This document shows, one piece after another, positions 13,829-22,469 of a stretch of 27,017 nucleotides of DNA. The position numbers and the translations under genes are program-made. Under the pieces are notes generated by a model. It was not told where the DNA came from and searched no databases. It worked only from the letters and a program-made list of their open reading frames with translations. The stretch comes from Methylococcaceae bacterium (GTDB taxonomy: Bacteria > Pseudomonadota > Gammaproteobacteria > Methylococcales > Methylomonadaceae). The stretch covers positions 1 to 27,017 of the forward strand of contig JAKIVF010000040.1 in NCBI GenBank assembly GCA_021647145.1, in the 5' to 3' direction. Numbering within the stretch: position 1 is the stretch's first letter; each line of letters begins with the position of its first letter.

Positions 13829-16507
13829 ATGAATAAAATGTTAATTACGGATGGCTCGGATCAAGAAGATATTGATCCGCTTGAAACACAAGAATGGATT
13901 GATGCTTTACAGTCAGTAATAGAAAAAGAAGGAAAAGATCGAGCACATTTTTTGGTTGAAAATTTATTAGCTACTGCAAGAAAATCCGGGTCAGATATTC
14001 CATTCAGTGCAAATACTGAATATTTCAATACCATTCATGTAGAGCAGCAACCTCAGTTTCCTGGTGACACCACAATTGAGCAAAAAGTACGTTCTTATAT
14101 TCGCTGGAATGCCATGATGATGGTGTTAAGAGCAAATAGAGAGACTAATGTGGGCGGGCATATTGCCAGTTTTGCTTCCGCTGCGACGTTATATGATGTT
14201 GGGCAAAATCATTTTTGGCATGGCACATCTGAGGAACGGGAAGGTGATTTGATCTTTTTTCAAGGCCATTCGGCTCCTGGTATGTATTCTTTGGCTTTAT
14301 TACAAGGGCGTTTATCAGAAGATCAACTGGATAGTTTTCGTCAAGAGGTTAAGGGTAATGGTTTGTCTTCTTATCCTCATCCATGGTTAATGCCTGATTT
14401 TTGGCAGTTCCCTACTGTTTCTATGGGACTGGGTCCCATTATGGCAATCTATCAAGCTCGGTTTATGCGTTATCTGCAAGGGCGTGATTTTGCTGATACT
14501 TCTGAACGTAAAGTATGGGCATTTTTGGGTGATGGTGAAACGGATGAGCCTGAGTCGTTGGGTGCTATTGGCATGGCTGGTAGAGAAAAATTAGATAACC
14601 TGATTTTTGTTGTTAACTGTAATTTACAACGGTTAGATGGCCCTGTTAGAGGTAATGGAAAAATTATTCAGGAACTTGAAGCTGAGTTTCGTGGTGCAGG
14701 CTGGCATGTCATCAAGTTAGTTTGGGGGCATTTATGGGATGCTTTATTAGCAAGAGATAAGGACGGACACCTTGCCAGGCGAATGATGGAGTGTGTGGAC
14801 GGTGATTACCAGACGTTTAAATCTAAAGATGGTGCTTATGTTCGGGAGCATTTCTTCAATACTCCAGAACTAAAAGCGATGGTGAGTGATTATTCAGACC
14901 AGGATATTTGGGGTTTAGATAGAGGAGGGCATGACCCTGCTAAAGTTTTTGCAGCCTATCATAAGGCAGTCAACCACAAAGGACAGCCCACTGTGATTTT
15001 AGCTAAAACCATTAAAGGTTATGGCATGGGGTCTTCTGGAGAAGCGCAAAATACTTCGCATCAACAGAAAAAAATGAGCCAGGAATCACTGCGTCGTTTT
15101 AAAGCTAAATATGATTTACCTGTAAAAGATGAGGAGCTGGAAGGATTACCTTATCTTAAATTTGAAGAGGGATCGGCGGAGTTAGAGTATATGCTTGGGC
15201 GACGCAAGGAATTGGGTGGGTTTATTCCATCAAGACGCACACAAACAATCCCTTTGGATATCCCCGCATTGGCTGATTTTAAACCATTATTAGCTGGGTC
15301 TAGCAAAGGAAGTGAAAGCTCAACGACGATGGCCTTTGTGCGCATGCTAGGTATTTTAATTAAAGATAAAAATATAGGTAAGCGTATTGTCCCCATTGTT
15401 CCTGATGAATCAAGAACTTTTGGTATGGAGGGTATGTTTAGGCAACTCGGTATTTGGTCGCAGGTCGGGCAGTTGTATACGCCACAAGATGCCGAACAAT
15501 TAATGTACTACAAAGAAGATAAACACGGCCAAGTCATACAAGAAGGGATTAATGAAGCAGGTGGTATGAGTGACTGGATTGCTGCTGGCACTGCTTATTC
15601 AGCACATGGTGTGCCGATGATCCCTTTTTATATTTTCTACTCCATGTTTGGTTTTCAACGTGTTGCAGATCTTATCTGGGCGGCCGCTGACCAGTGTACA
15701 AGAGGTTTCTTACTTGGAGGAACTGCAGGTAGAACTACTTTAAATGGAGAAGGCTTGCAGCATGAAGATGGGCATAGTCAAGTCTTTGCTGCAACAGTAC
15801 CTAATTGTGTTTCTTATGACCCGACTTATGGATACGAAGTCGCTGTTATCATTCAAGATGGAATGAGGCGAATGTATGCAGAACAAGAGAATGTGTTTTA
15901 TTACATTACAGTCATGAACGAAAACTATGAGCAACCTGCTTTACCTAACAGCGTTGAAGAAGATATTTTAAAAGGCATGTATTTATTTCAAGAAGGTGCA
16001 AAAAATAAATCGCCACGCGTTCAATTATTAGGTTCGGGTACTATCTTCCGTGAGGCAGTTGCTGCAGCTGAGTTATTACGTAAAGATTGGAAAGTAGAAG
16101 CTGATTTATGGAGTTGTCCTAGTTTTAACGAATTAGCTAGAGATGGTCAATCGTGTGAACGCTGGAACCGCCTGCACCCCACTGAAACGGCTAAGGTAGC
16201 ACATGTTGCAAAATGCCTGGAAAATGCTAAAGGACCGGTTATTGCAAGCACTGATTATGTTAGAGCATTTGCTGAACAAATCAGAGGATATATATCGGCA
16301 CCTTATACAGTATTAGGAACGGATGGTTTTGGTCGCTCAGATACGAGGGAAAACCTGCGTCGCTTCTTTGAAGTTAATCGCTACCATATAGTTCTCGCTG
16401 CCTTAAAGGGTTTAGCTGATAATAACGAATTTGAAGTAGCTAAAATTGATGTGGCAATTGCTAAATATAATATCAATCCTGAAACTTCAGCGCCTTGGCT
16501 AGTATAA
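13829..16507 (+). CDS. aceE: Pyruvate dehydrogenase E1 component, homodimeric type
   Basis: An 892-residue thiamine-diphosphate enzyme that decarboxylates pyruvate and passes the acetyl group to the lipoyl arm of E2. The start is ATG 13829 with GGAG 6 bp upstream. A TTG six bases earlier is less likely. The thiamine-diphosphate motif runs from GDG at 234-236 to Asn263 in VVNCNLQRLDG, the usual spacing of about 30 residues. Other family blocks seen: NVGGHIASFASAATLYDVG, QGHSAPGMY, YPHPWLMPDFWQFPTVSMG, KTIKGYGMG, and in the C-terminal half IVPDESRTFGMEGMFRQ and GRTTLNGEGLQHEDGHS. The length agrees with E. coli AceE (887). It is the first gene of the aceE-aceF-lpdA-flavin reductase operon. aceF follows after 11 bp. 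Confidence 0.97.
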   Translation: MNKMLITDGSDQEDIDPLETQEWIDALQSVIEKEGKDRAHFLVENLLATARKSGSDIPFSANTEYFNTIHVEQQPQFPGDTTIEQKVRSYIRWNAMMMVLRANRETNVGGHIASFASAATLYDVGQNHFWHGTSEEREGDLIFFQGHSAPGMYSLALLQGRLSEDQLDSFRQEVKGNGLSSYPHPWLMPDFWQFPTVSMGLGPIMAIYQARFMRYLQGRDFADTSERKVWAFLGDGETDEPESLGAIGMAGREKLDNLIFVVNCNLQRLDGPVRGNGKIIQELEAEFRGAGWHVIKLVWGHLWDALLARDKDGHLARRMMECVDGDYQTFKSKDGAYVREHFFNTPELKAMVSDYSDQDIWGLDRGGHDPAKVFAAYHKAVNHKGQPTVILAKTIKGYGMGSSGEAQNTSHQQKKMSQESLRRFKAKYDLPVKDEELEGLPYLKFEEGSAELEYMLGRRKELGGFIPSRRTQTIPLDIPALADFKPLLAGSSKGSESSTTMAFVRMLGILIKDKNIGKRIVPIVPDESRTFGMEGMFRQLGIWSQVGQLYTPQDAEQLMYYKEDKHGQVIQEGINEAGGMSDWIAAGTAYSAHGVPMIPFYIFYSMFGFQRVADLIWAAADQCTRGFLLGGTAGRTTLNGEGLQHEDGHSQVFAATVPNCVSYDPTYGYEVAVIIQDGMRRMYAEQENVFYYITVMNENYEQPALPNSVEEDILKGMYLFQEGAKNKSPRVQLLGSGTIFREAVAAAELLRKDWKVEADLWSCPSFNELARDGQSCERWNRLHPTETAKVAHVAKCLENAKGPVIASTDYVRAFAEQIRGYISAPYTVLGTDGFGRSDTRENLRRFFEVNRYHIVLAALKGLADNNEFEVAKIDVAIAKYNINPETSAPWLV

Positions 16508-16518
16508 GAGTCTAAATA

Positions 16519-17814
16519 ATGAGTGAATTAATAGAAATAAAAATACCTGATTTAGGTGGTGCTGACGAAGTTGAAATTGTTGAAATCTTAATTCAACCTG
16601 GTGATGCCGTTGAGAAAGAGCAAACTTTGGCAGTCATGGAAAGTGATAAGGCAACCATGGATCTACCTGCGAGTATGCCAGGGACAATTCAAGAGATTAT
16701 CATTAAAGTCGGTGATAAAGTCTCTCAAGACTCTCTAGTTGCTATGTTAAGACCTGCTGTTAGTGAACCAGCTACAGAAATGACGGCAATTAAAGAACCG
16801 AAAGAAGTAGAGCCGAAAATAGAACAAATTAAAGAAGTAAAAACAGAGGATGAAGCTAAACCTGCTATTGATGAAAAAAAGAAAGAAACAAAACCAATTG
16901 TAGCTGTTACTAGTAACGGAAATGCTCATGCAACACCGGGTGTCAGGATGTTTGCCAGAGAATTAGGTGTTGATTTAAATAAAATACAACAAGGAAGTGG
17001 TCGGAAAGGTCGTATTTTACGAGAAGATGTACAAGCTTTTGTGAAGAAAGTCATGGCGGGTGGTTCCGCGCAAAGTAGTGGTGCAGGTATTTCTCCGATA
17101 CCAGAAGTAGATTTTTCCCAATTTGGTGAAACGGATATTCAGCCCTTAAGTAAAATTAAGCGTTTAACTGGCGACCATATGGTACGTGTCTGCTTAAATC
17201 TTCCAATGGTTACTCAGCATGATGAAGCTGATATTACTGATATGGAAGATTTTAGAAAGTCCAATAATGCAGCTAAGCCAGAAATAAAGTTAACAGGCTT
17301 GGTGTTTATCATTAAAGCACTGGTTTCTGCTTTAAAACAATTTCCGCAATTTAATAGTTCGCTTTCTGCAGATGGACAATCATTAATATTTAAAAAATAT
17401 GTCAATATTGGTATCGCTGTTGAAACCCCTAACGGACTAATGGTTCCGGTTATTCGTGGAGCTGATGCTATGAGCTTAAATGAATTATCAGAACAATTAG
17501 TCGAGTTAAGTGGCAAAGCCAGACATGGAAAGCTACCTCCAGCAGCCATGCAAGGGGGGAGTATGTCCATTTCAAGTTTAGGTGGGATTGGTGGTACGGC
17601 TTTTACTCCCATAGTTAATGCACCGGAAGTAGCCATTTTGGGAGTTAGTCGTTCTAAAATGCAACCCGTCTGGCAAGGCAATGAATTTGTTCCGCGACTG
17701 ATGCTTCCATTAGATTTAACCTACGACCATCGCGTGATTGATGGTGCAGAAGCTGCTCGATTCTTAGTTGCTATTACCCAGTCTTTGGGTGATATTCGTC
17801 GTTTATTATTGTAG
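16519..17814 (+). CDS. aceF: Pyruvate dehydrogenase E2, dihydrolipoamide acetyltransferase
   Basis: A 431-residue core enzyme of the pyruvate dehydrogenase complex that transfers the acetyl group to coenzyme A. There is one lipoyl domain (1 to about 75) with Lys44 in ESDKATMDLP as the lipoylation site. A charged Glu/Lys-rich linker (about 80-130) is followed by a peripheral-subunit-binding domain (about 136-173, ATPGVRMFARELGVDL then GRKGRILREDV). The catalytic domain (about 200-431) ends with the His404/Asp408 active-site motif DHRVIDG. E. coli AceF has three lipoyl domains and about 630 residues, so the single-domain form is short but common in other bacteria. Spacing to aceE is 11 bp and to lpdA 13 bp, consistent with one transcript. 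Confidence 0.97.
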   Translation: MSELIEIKIPDLGGADEVEIVEILIQPGDAVEKEQTLAVMESDKATMDLPASMPGTIQEIIIKVGDKVSQDSLVAMLRPAVSEPATEMTAIKEPKEVEPKIEQIKEVKTEDEAKPAIDEKKKETKPIVAVTSNGNAHATPGVRMFARELGVDLNKIQQGSGRKGRILREDVQAFVKKVMAGGSAQSSGAGISPIPEVDFSQFGETDIQPLSKIKRLTGDHMVRVCLNLPMVTQHDEADITDMEDFRKSNNAAKPEIKLTGLVFIIKALVSALKQFPQFNSSLSADGQSLIFKKYVNIGIAVETPNGLMVPVIRGADAMSLNELSEQLVELSGKARHGKLPPAAMQGGSMSISSLGGIGGTAFTPIVNAPEVAILGVSRSKMQPVWQGNEFVPRLMLPLDLTYDHRVIDGAEAARFLVAITQSLGDIRRLLL

Positions 17815-17827
17815 AGGGAATTTCGAT

Positions 17828-19240
17828 ATGGCAGATTTACATGCAGAAGTTTTAGTTTTAGGCGGTGGGCCAGGGGGATATACTGCGGCATTTCGAGCAG
17901 CAGATTTGGGTAAAAAAGTAGTATTGATTGAGCGTTACCCCGTTATTGGTGGAGTTTGTTTAAATGTTGGGTGTATACCCTCTAAGGCATTATTACACAT
18001 GGCGCAGATTATTCATGAAGTCGATGAAATTGATCATCATGGAATTAGCTATGGAAAGCCCAGTTTTGATTTAGATAGAATTAGAAGCTGGAAAGAAAGT
18101 GTGACAAAAAATTTGACTACCGGCTTGGCTGGTTTAGTTAAACAGCGCAAAGTAACTTTGATTCAAGGGACAGGAGCTTTTGCTTCTGCTAATTCAGTTG
18201 TTGTCGAGTCGGAAGAGGGGAATCAAATTATTACTTTTGACAATGCCATAATTGCCACAGGTTCTCAACCCACTAAAATTCCTGTTTTTCCGAATGAAGA
18301 TCCAAGATTATGGGATTCTACTGATGCCTTAAATGTGCAAGAGGTACCCAAGAAATTACTCGTGGTTGGTGGTGGTATCATTGGCCTAGAAATGGCAACG
18401 GTCTATCATGCATTAGGTTCAGAAATTAGTATTGTTGAATTAATGGATCAGATTATTCCGGGTTGTGACGCAGATTTAGTTAGGCCATTAACAAAGCGAA
18501 TTAAAAAACAATATAAAAATATTTGGCTAAAAACTAAAGTTGATGAAATTAAACCACTAAAAAAGGGTTTGAAAGTTACGTTTTCTGGCGATAATGCACC
18601 AGAGCCAGAAACGTTTGATGCTGTTTTAGTTGCAGTGGGTCGTAGACCGAATGGATTGAAAATTGGGGCAGACAAAGCCGGTGTTAATGTAGATGAAATG
18701 GGCTTTATCAAGGTAAACGATCAACAAAAAACAAATATTAATCATATCTATGCCATAGGTGATATTGTAGGGAATCCAATGTTGGCACATAAAGCAGTAC
18801 ATGAAGGAAAAATTGCCGCAGAAGTAATTTCCGGCATGAAAGTTGGGTTTGATGCACTAACAATTCCATCAGTAGCATATACTGATCCAGAAGTCGCATG
18901 GATGGGCTTGACAGAAAACCAGGCAAAAGAAGAGGGGATTGAATATGAAAAAGGTGCTTTCCCCTGGGCTGCAAGTGGACGTTCTTTAAGTATTGGTAGA
19001 AATGAAGGGCTAACTAAAATTTTATCTGAAAAGGATACAGGAAGAATTTTAGGAGCAGGTATGGTTGGACCTAATGCGGGTGAATTAATTGCTGAGGCAG
19101 TATTGGCGTTGGAAATGGGAGCTGATGTAGAAGATATAGGCTTATCAATTCACCCTCACCCTACCTTATCTGAAACTTTTGCCTTTGCAGCAGAAATGAT
19201 CACAGGTACGATTACCGATCTTTATGTCAAGAAAAAATAA
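17828..19240 (+). CDS. lpdA: Dihydrolipoyl dehydrogenase (E3)
   Basis: A 470-residue flavoprotein that reoxidises the dihydrolipoyl group of E2 with NAD. The start is ATG 17828, preceded by AGAGGG. A longer in-frame reading from inside aceF is not supported by the family opening, MADLHAEVLVLGGGPGGYTA. The FAD-binding GGGPGG lies at 12-17, and the redox disulfide is Cys44/Cys49 in GGVCLNVGCIPSK. The NAD-binding GGGIIGLEMA is near 180, the second FAD motif is YAIGDIVG near 310, and the dimer-interface active-site motif HPHPTLSE is near the C-terminus. No N-terminal lipoyl domain is present. It lies 13 bp after aceF, so this E3 probably serves the pyruvate complex and may also serve 2-oxoglutarate dehydrogenase. 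Confidence 0.97.
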   Translation: MADLHAEVLVLGGGPGGYTAAFRAADLGKKVVLIERYPVIGGVCLNVGCIPSKALLHMAQIIHEVDEIDHHGISYGKPSFDLDRIRSWKESVTKNLTTGLAGLVKQRKVTLIQGTGAFASANSVVVESEEGNQIITFDNAIIATGSQPTKIPVFPNEDPRLWDSTDALNVQEVPKKLLVVGGGIIGLEMATVYHALGSEISIVELMDQIIPGCDADLVRPLTKRIKKQYKNIWLKTKVDEIKPLKKGLKVTFSGDNAPEPETFDAVLVAVGRRPNGLKIGADKAGVNVDEMGFIKVNDQQKTNINHIYAIGDIVGNPMLAHKAVHEGKIAAEVISGMKVGFDALTIPSVAYTDPEVAWMGLTENQAKEEGIEYEKGAFPWAASGRSLSIGRNEGLTKILSEKDTGRILGAGMVGPNAGELIAEAVLALEMGADVEDIGLSIHPHPTLSETFAFAAEMITGTITDLYVKKK

Positions 19241-19249
19241 GAGAAGACT

Positions 19250-19735
19250 ATGTCAGTGAATGATCAAGATTTTAAAAATGCGCTTAAATTATGGGCCAGT
19301 GGTGTTACTGTAGTTACTGCAAAAACAGAAAGCCACGGCTTAAAAGGTATGACAGCGACTTCATTTAGTAGTGTGTCGATGGAGCCTCCACAAATTCTGG
19401 TCTGTATTAATAAAGTAACGGATACAGGAGAAGCTGTTTTAGAAGGTAAATCTTTTGCTGTTAATATTCTTAAAGCTAATCAGCAGGAGATTTCTAATCA
19501 ATTTGCTGGTGGAGCAAGCCAAGAAGAACGTTTTTCTAATATAAAATGGCATGAAGGCGAAACTGGCTCACCTATTTTTGATGATGCATTAGTTACATTA
19601 GAATGTACTGTGGTGCAACAAGTGTTAGCTGGAACGCATTGGGTAGTCATTGGTGAAGTACAAAAAAGTGAATGTCGTTCCGGTGAACCATTGTTGTACT
19701 ACAACTCAGCTTATTGTGGCGTAACCTCTGAGTAA
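19250..19735 (+). CDS. Flavin reductase-domain protein (HpaC/RutF type)
   Basis: A 161-residue protein with the flavin reductase-like FMN-binding split barrel. Typical features: an opening FKNALKLWASGVTVVTA, then GMTATSFSSVSMEPPQILVCIN (about 43-64), FAVNILKANQQEISNQFAG, and a C-terminal THWVVIGEV strand followed by PLLYYNSAYCG. Known members reduce free flavin with NAD(P)H and hand it to a monooxygenase partner. No partner oxygenase is nearby. It starts 9 bp after lpdA with AGAGAAG as its ribosome site, so it is probably the last gene of the pyruvate dehydrogenase operon. Why a flavin reductase is expressed with E3 is unknown. Confidence 0.9.
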   Translation: MSVNDQDFKNALKLWASGVTVVTAKTESHGLKGMTATSFSSVSMEPPQILVCINKVTDTGEAVLEGKSFAVNILKANQQEISNQFAGGASQEERFSNIKWHEGETGSPIFDDALVTLECTVVQQVLAGTHWVVIGEVQKSECRSGEPLLYYNSAYCGVTSE

Positions 19736-19848
19736 TAAATTTAATTTGAAACTTTAATTGTTAATGGTAATGAGGATCTTATTAAGCCCTCACACTCTAG
19801 AAAAATCGTTCAACAAAACGGGCGAGATTATAAGTAAAATCAAAAAAA

Positions 19849-19936
19849 TGTAGATTTTGGTTGCCGTTTCTTTGGCAACCCACCCAACGCCTTTCCAGCT
19901 AACGATGTTTGGTCAACGATAAGCTGTTAGCCCATC
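19849..19936 (+). repeat. Intergenic direct repeat, copy A, with 7-bp hairpin
   Basis: An 88-bp unit beginning TGTAGATTTTGG. It contains a perfect hairpin GGTTGCC-8 nt-GGCAACC (19859-19880) and ends AAGCTGTTAGCCCATC. It matches copy B at 20791-20874 in the same orientation and order. The two copies flank the 20020-20784 gene. It lies about 115 bp after the flavin reductase stop. The GTTGG(G/T) and AGCTGTTAGCCC motifs suggest a REP-like dispersed family. Confidence 0.8.
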
Positions 19937-20019
19937 CTATATATCTATTCAGCCAGAATTAACAGAAGTATCCGTATGATATTAGTTTTATTTTCTTATA
20001 CAAATTAAGGTATAAAATC

Positions 20020-20784
20020 ATGGTGTCATTATTACGTTATTCTAGATTAGCTTGTTTTATCTTTTGTAGTTCATTTTCAGTGCTTACGTTTGCAGGTTTT
20101 GATGCTGCACCAAATTGCGGGGGCAATTACCAGATTCCTGATAATCAGTGGCGACAAATTAGCTTGCCTTGCTATCATAATGAAATAACTACAGTTAGTG
20201 GTATTTTTGGTGATGATATTCCAGGTACTTACGGGATAGACTGGAGCTTGTTTCGTTTTGATGCCACAAATAATCAATATGTTGAGCTTGCTCTGACTGA
20301 TGAATTAGTTTTAGGGGTTGGTTATTGGATACTTCAGATTAGTGGAATTGAGCAAACTTTAGATATGCCCACGGGAAGTGAGCCATTAAGAGATGAGGAT
20401 GATTTTTTTATAGAATTAATAACTAAACCTATAGCAAGACAATGGAATATGGTTGGTTATCCATATTCTACAGATAAGCCACTGAGTGATTTGCGTATAC
20501 TAACAGTTACGTATACAGAGAGCTGTATCGGTTCTAATTTTATTATTAATTCTAATTTTCTTATTGTTTGTGCGCTGGACTTGGACACGGCTAACAACGA
20601 GAATATTATATACAACCAAATATGGAATTTTAACGGAGAAAGCTATGAGATGGTCAATACAAATAATGACTTTAATTCGTGGAAAGGATACTGGGTATTA
20701 ACTCTTGAAAGTGCAGATGACATAAGTCCTAGAATTTTTTTTCCAGGATTTAATAATAGGAAGGGTTCTAGAGTATTGAAATAG
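20020..20784 (+). CDS. Secreted protein of unknown function with two W...GYW repeats
   Basis: A 254-residue exported protein I do not recognise. A signal peptide (1 to about 25, cleavage after VLTFA) leads to a mature, acidic, strand-rich protein. It has two similar segments. The first (about 43-110) reads QWRQISLP, then SLFRFDATNNQYVEL and GVGYWILQ. The second (about 141-231) reads QWNMVGYP, then QIWNFNGESYEMV and WKGYWVLTL. Four cysteines (33, 51, 169, 184) could form disulfides in the periplasm or outside the cell. The start ATG has AAGG about 9 bp upstream. The gene stands alone, flanked by the two direct repeats A and B in the same orientation, as if it were a small movable or inserted unit (inference). 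No membrane anchor or sorting signal is seen. Confidence 0.78.
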   Translation: MVSLLRYSRLACFIFCSSFSVLTFAGFDAAPNCGGNYQIPDNQWRQISLPCYHNEITTVSGIFGDDIPGTYGIDWSLFRFDATNNQYVELALTDELVLGVGYWILQISGIEQTLDMPTGSEPLRDEDDFFIELITKPIARQWNMVGYPYSTDKPLSDLRILTVTYTESCIGSNFIINSNFLIVCALDLDTANNENIIYNQIWNFNGESYEMVNTNNDFNSWKGYWVLTLESADDISPRIFFPGFNNRKGSRVLK

Positions 20785-20790
20785 ATTATT

Positions 20791-20874
20791 TTGTAGATTT
20801 GGTTGTCGTCTCTTTGACAACCAAGTGCCCTTTTGCTATAGATGTTGGGTTGTCGCTAGAGCTGGTAGCCTATC
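20791..20874 (+). repeat. Intergenic direct repeat, copy B, with compensated hairpin
   Basis: An 84-bp unit, beginning TGTAGATTTGG seven bases after the stop of the secreted protein gene and ending AGCTGGTAGCCTATC. The hairpin is GGTTGTC-8 nt-GACAACC (20801-20822). Compared with copy A, one base pair has changed on both sides (C to T and G to A), so the stem is kept. It could double as a terminator stem, but no T-run follows. Confidence 0.8.
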
Positions 20875-20940
20875 TGACCAGTTCTTTACCTCGCTTTTAA
20901 TTACATCCGGTTCACCCAACCTTCATTAGTTGATGAATGA

Positions 20941-21002
20941 GGAAATTCAACCTCTGTTCCACTTACATGGAGGTAAGTGAAGAGCGTAAGCTTTGAAATT
21001 CC
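20941..21002. repeat. Long imperfect hairpin between convergent genes
   Basis: GGAAATTCAA (20941-20950) pairs with TTGAAATTCC, with one mismatch. Inside it CACTTAC (20960-20966) pairs perfectly with GTAAGTG (20973-20979) around a six-base loop. The hairpin lies between the plus-strand secreted protein gene and the minus-strand bpt gene, 10 bp from the bpt stop. It could slow transcription from both sides. There is no T-run on either strand. Confidence 0.6.
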
Positions 21003-21012
21003 TGACACTAGT

Positions 21013-21711
21013 TTAAGATATTTCTTTCCACTCATTCATAATAAAACCCTGTATCGGTTGGTACTGGGTTTTATAAGACATTTTTCCACAATGTTTAATC
21101 CAGTAGCCTAAGTAAACAAACTCAAGTTCCATTTGTAAGGCATGCTCAATTTGCCACAAAACGGCAAAGGTACCTAGGCTGTAGTTAGAAAATTTAGGCT
21201 CAAAAAAAGTATAAACAGCGGATAATGCATTATCCAGTAAATCTACAATAGCAACAGCTGCGCATTTATCACCTATTGAAAACTCAACGAATAATGTATT
21301 ACACCACTGACTGCTTAAAAAATTAATGTAGTCTTCTTCAGTGGAATTTGCCATGCCTCCATCTTGGTGTCTGTCTTTCTGATACCGCATATACATATCG
21401 TAATGTTCTTGCTCAAATTGCGCAGGTTTGATAATAACACTAGTTTTCAGGTTTCTTTTAAGACATCTTTTTTGGTTTTTACTGACTTTAAATTGTTCAA
21501 CAGCAATTCTGGTAGGGATACATTCTGAACAAGTCGGGCATCTTGGCGCGTAAACCTCATTACCACTTCGTCTGAACCCTTGTTCTATAAGCTGACTGTA
21601 TATTGTAGTACTTTGTGAAAAGGAAGGGTGGACAAATGCAGATTGGGCATTTCGTTTATCAAGGTAGCTACAAGGTGACTGGTCTGTTACAAAAATAGGA
21701 ATAGAAATCAT
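21013..21711 (-). CDS. bpt: Aspartate/glutamate leucyl- (or arginyl-) tRNA-protein transferase
   Basis: A 232-residue ATE-family enzyme that attaches an amino acid from tRNA to the N-terminus of proteins starting with Asp or Glu, making them N-degrons for ClpAP. I place the start at 21711, where ATGA overlaps the aat stop. The protein then opens MISIPIFVTDQSPCSYLDKR, like relatives. An ATG at 21723 is also possible. Family blocks: SPCSYL with its Cys, the CPTCSECIPTRI cluster (about 58-69), QKDRHQDGG (about 114-122), SLGTFAVLWQIEHA, and FVYLGYWIKHCGKMSYK near the C-terminus. The gammaproteobacterial enzyme beside aat is usually the leucyl-transferring Bpt, hence the name. The four-base overlap implies translational coupling with aat. 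Confidence 0.92.
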   Translation of the reverse strand: MISIPIFVTDQSPCSYLDKRNAQSAFVHPSFSQSTTIYSQLIEQGFRRSGNEVYAPRCPTCSECIPTRIAVEQFKVSKNQKRCLKRNLKTSVIIKPAQFEQEHYDMYMRYQKDRHQDGGMANSTEEDYINFLSSQWCNTLFVEFSIGDKCAAVAIVDLLDNALSAVYTFFEPKFSNYSLGTFAVLWQIEHALQMELEFVYLGYWIKHCGKMSYKTQYQPIQGFIMNEWKEIS

Positions 21712-22403
21712 TTTGGCATCCATGCAGTTTTGCTTGGATGAACGGGACAATGATGCTGTAATAAAGATAAAAATTTTTCGCGATCAATTTCTTCTGCACC
21801 TAAACTACTCAGGTGGTTAGTGTGAACCTGACAGTCAATGAGCTGATAACCCCATTCAGAAAGTTGATTGACTAAAGAGTGGAAAGCTATTTTTGAGGCA
21901 TCTGTTTTTTTGTGGAACATTGATTCACCAAAAAAAACTTGTCCGATGCTAATTCCATATAAACCACCTACTAATTCATTATCAAACCAAACTTCACAAG
22001 AATGGGCAATACCTTGTTGATGAAGTTGTGTATAAGCTTGATAAATCTCCTCTGTAATCCAGGTTCCATCCTCTTTTTTTCTGGGTGCAGCACAATGTTG
22101 CATGACTTGGGGAAAAGCTTGGTCATAGGTCACTTGAAAATTTCCTTTACGAATGGTTTTTTTTAGGCTTCGAGATATTTTTAGATTTTTTGGGAATAAA
22201 ACTAAACGAGGATTAGGAGACCACCATAAAATAGGTTCTCCAGAACTATACCAAGGGAAAATCCCTTGTTGATAAGCATTAATAATTCGTTGAGAAGAAA
22301 GGCAGCCTCCAATCGCTAATAAACCATCAGGGTCTGTTAAAGCCGTTTCAATAGCAGGAAAACTTTGATTGGGTTGTAACGGATCGAGTATGGGTAAATG
22401 CAT
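21708..22403 (-). CDS. aat: Leucyl/phenylalanyl-tRNA-protein transferase
   Basis: A 231-residue cytoplasmic enzyme that adds Leu or Phe to proteins with N-terminal Arg or Lys, the bacterial N-end rule step leading to ClpS/ClpAP. Family blocks in order: ALTDPDGLLAIGG (about 21-33), the strongly conserved AYQQGIFPWYSSGEPILWWSP split over about 43-63, NPRLVLFP, then GTWITEEIYQAYTQLHQ (about 106-122), HSCEVW, LVGGLYGISIGQVFFGESMF (about 133-152) and LIDCQVHTNHLSSLGA (about 181-196). Length is normal. Its TGA overlaps the bpt start. trxB lies upstream on the same strand, about 200 bp away, across an intergenic region holding palindromic repeats. Confidence 0.95.
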   Translation of the reverse strand: MHLPILDPLQPNQSFPAIETALTDPDGLLAIGGCLSSQRIINAYQQGIFPWYSSGEPILWWSPNPRLVLFPKNLKISRSLKKTIRKGNFQVTYDQAFPQVMQHCAAPRKKEDGTWITEEIYQAYTQLHQQGIAHSCEVWFDNELVGGLYGISIGQVFFGESMFHKKTDASKIAFHSLVNQLSEWGYQLIDCQVHTNHLSSLGAEEIDREKFLSLLQHHCPVHPSKTAWMPK

Positions 22404-22469
22404 GATTTATCTTGTATTACCAATATACATTTTTGTTTTGAATTATTGTAAGCGGATTTGTTAGGCTGG

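Noticed and set aside
17214..17681. 155-codon minus-strand frame inside aceF
   Set aside because: It runs antisense to the conserved E2 catalytic domain, has no ribosome site and shows no recognisable motif.
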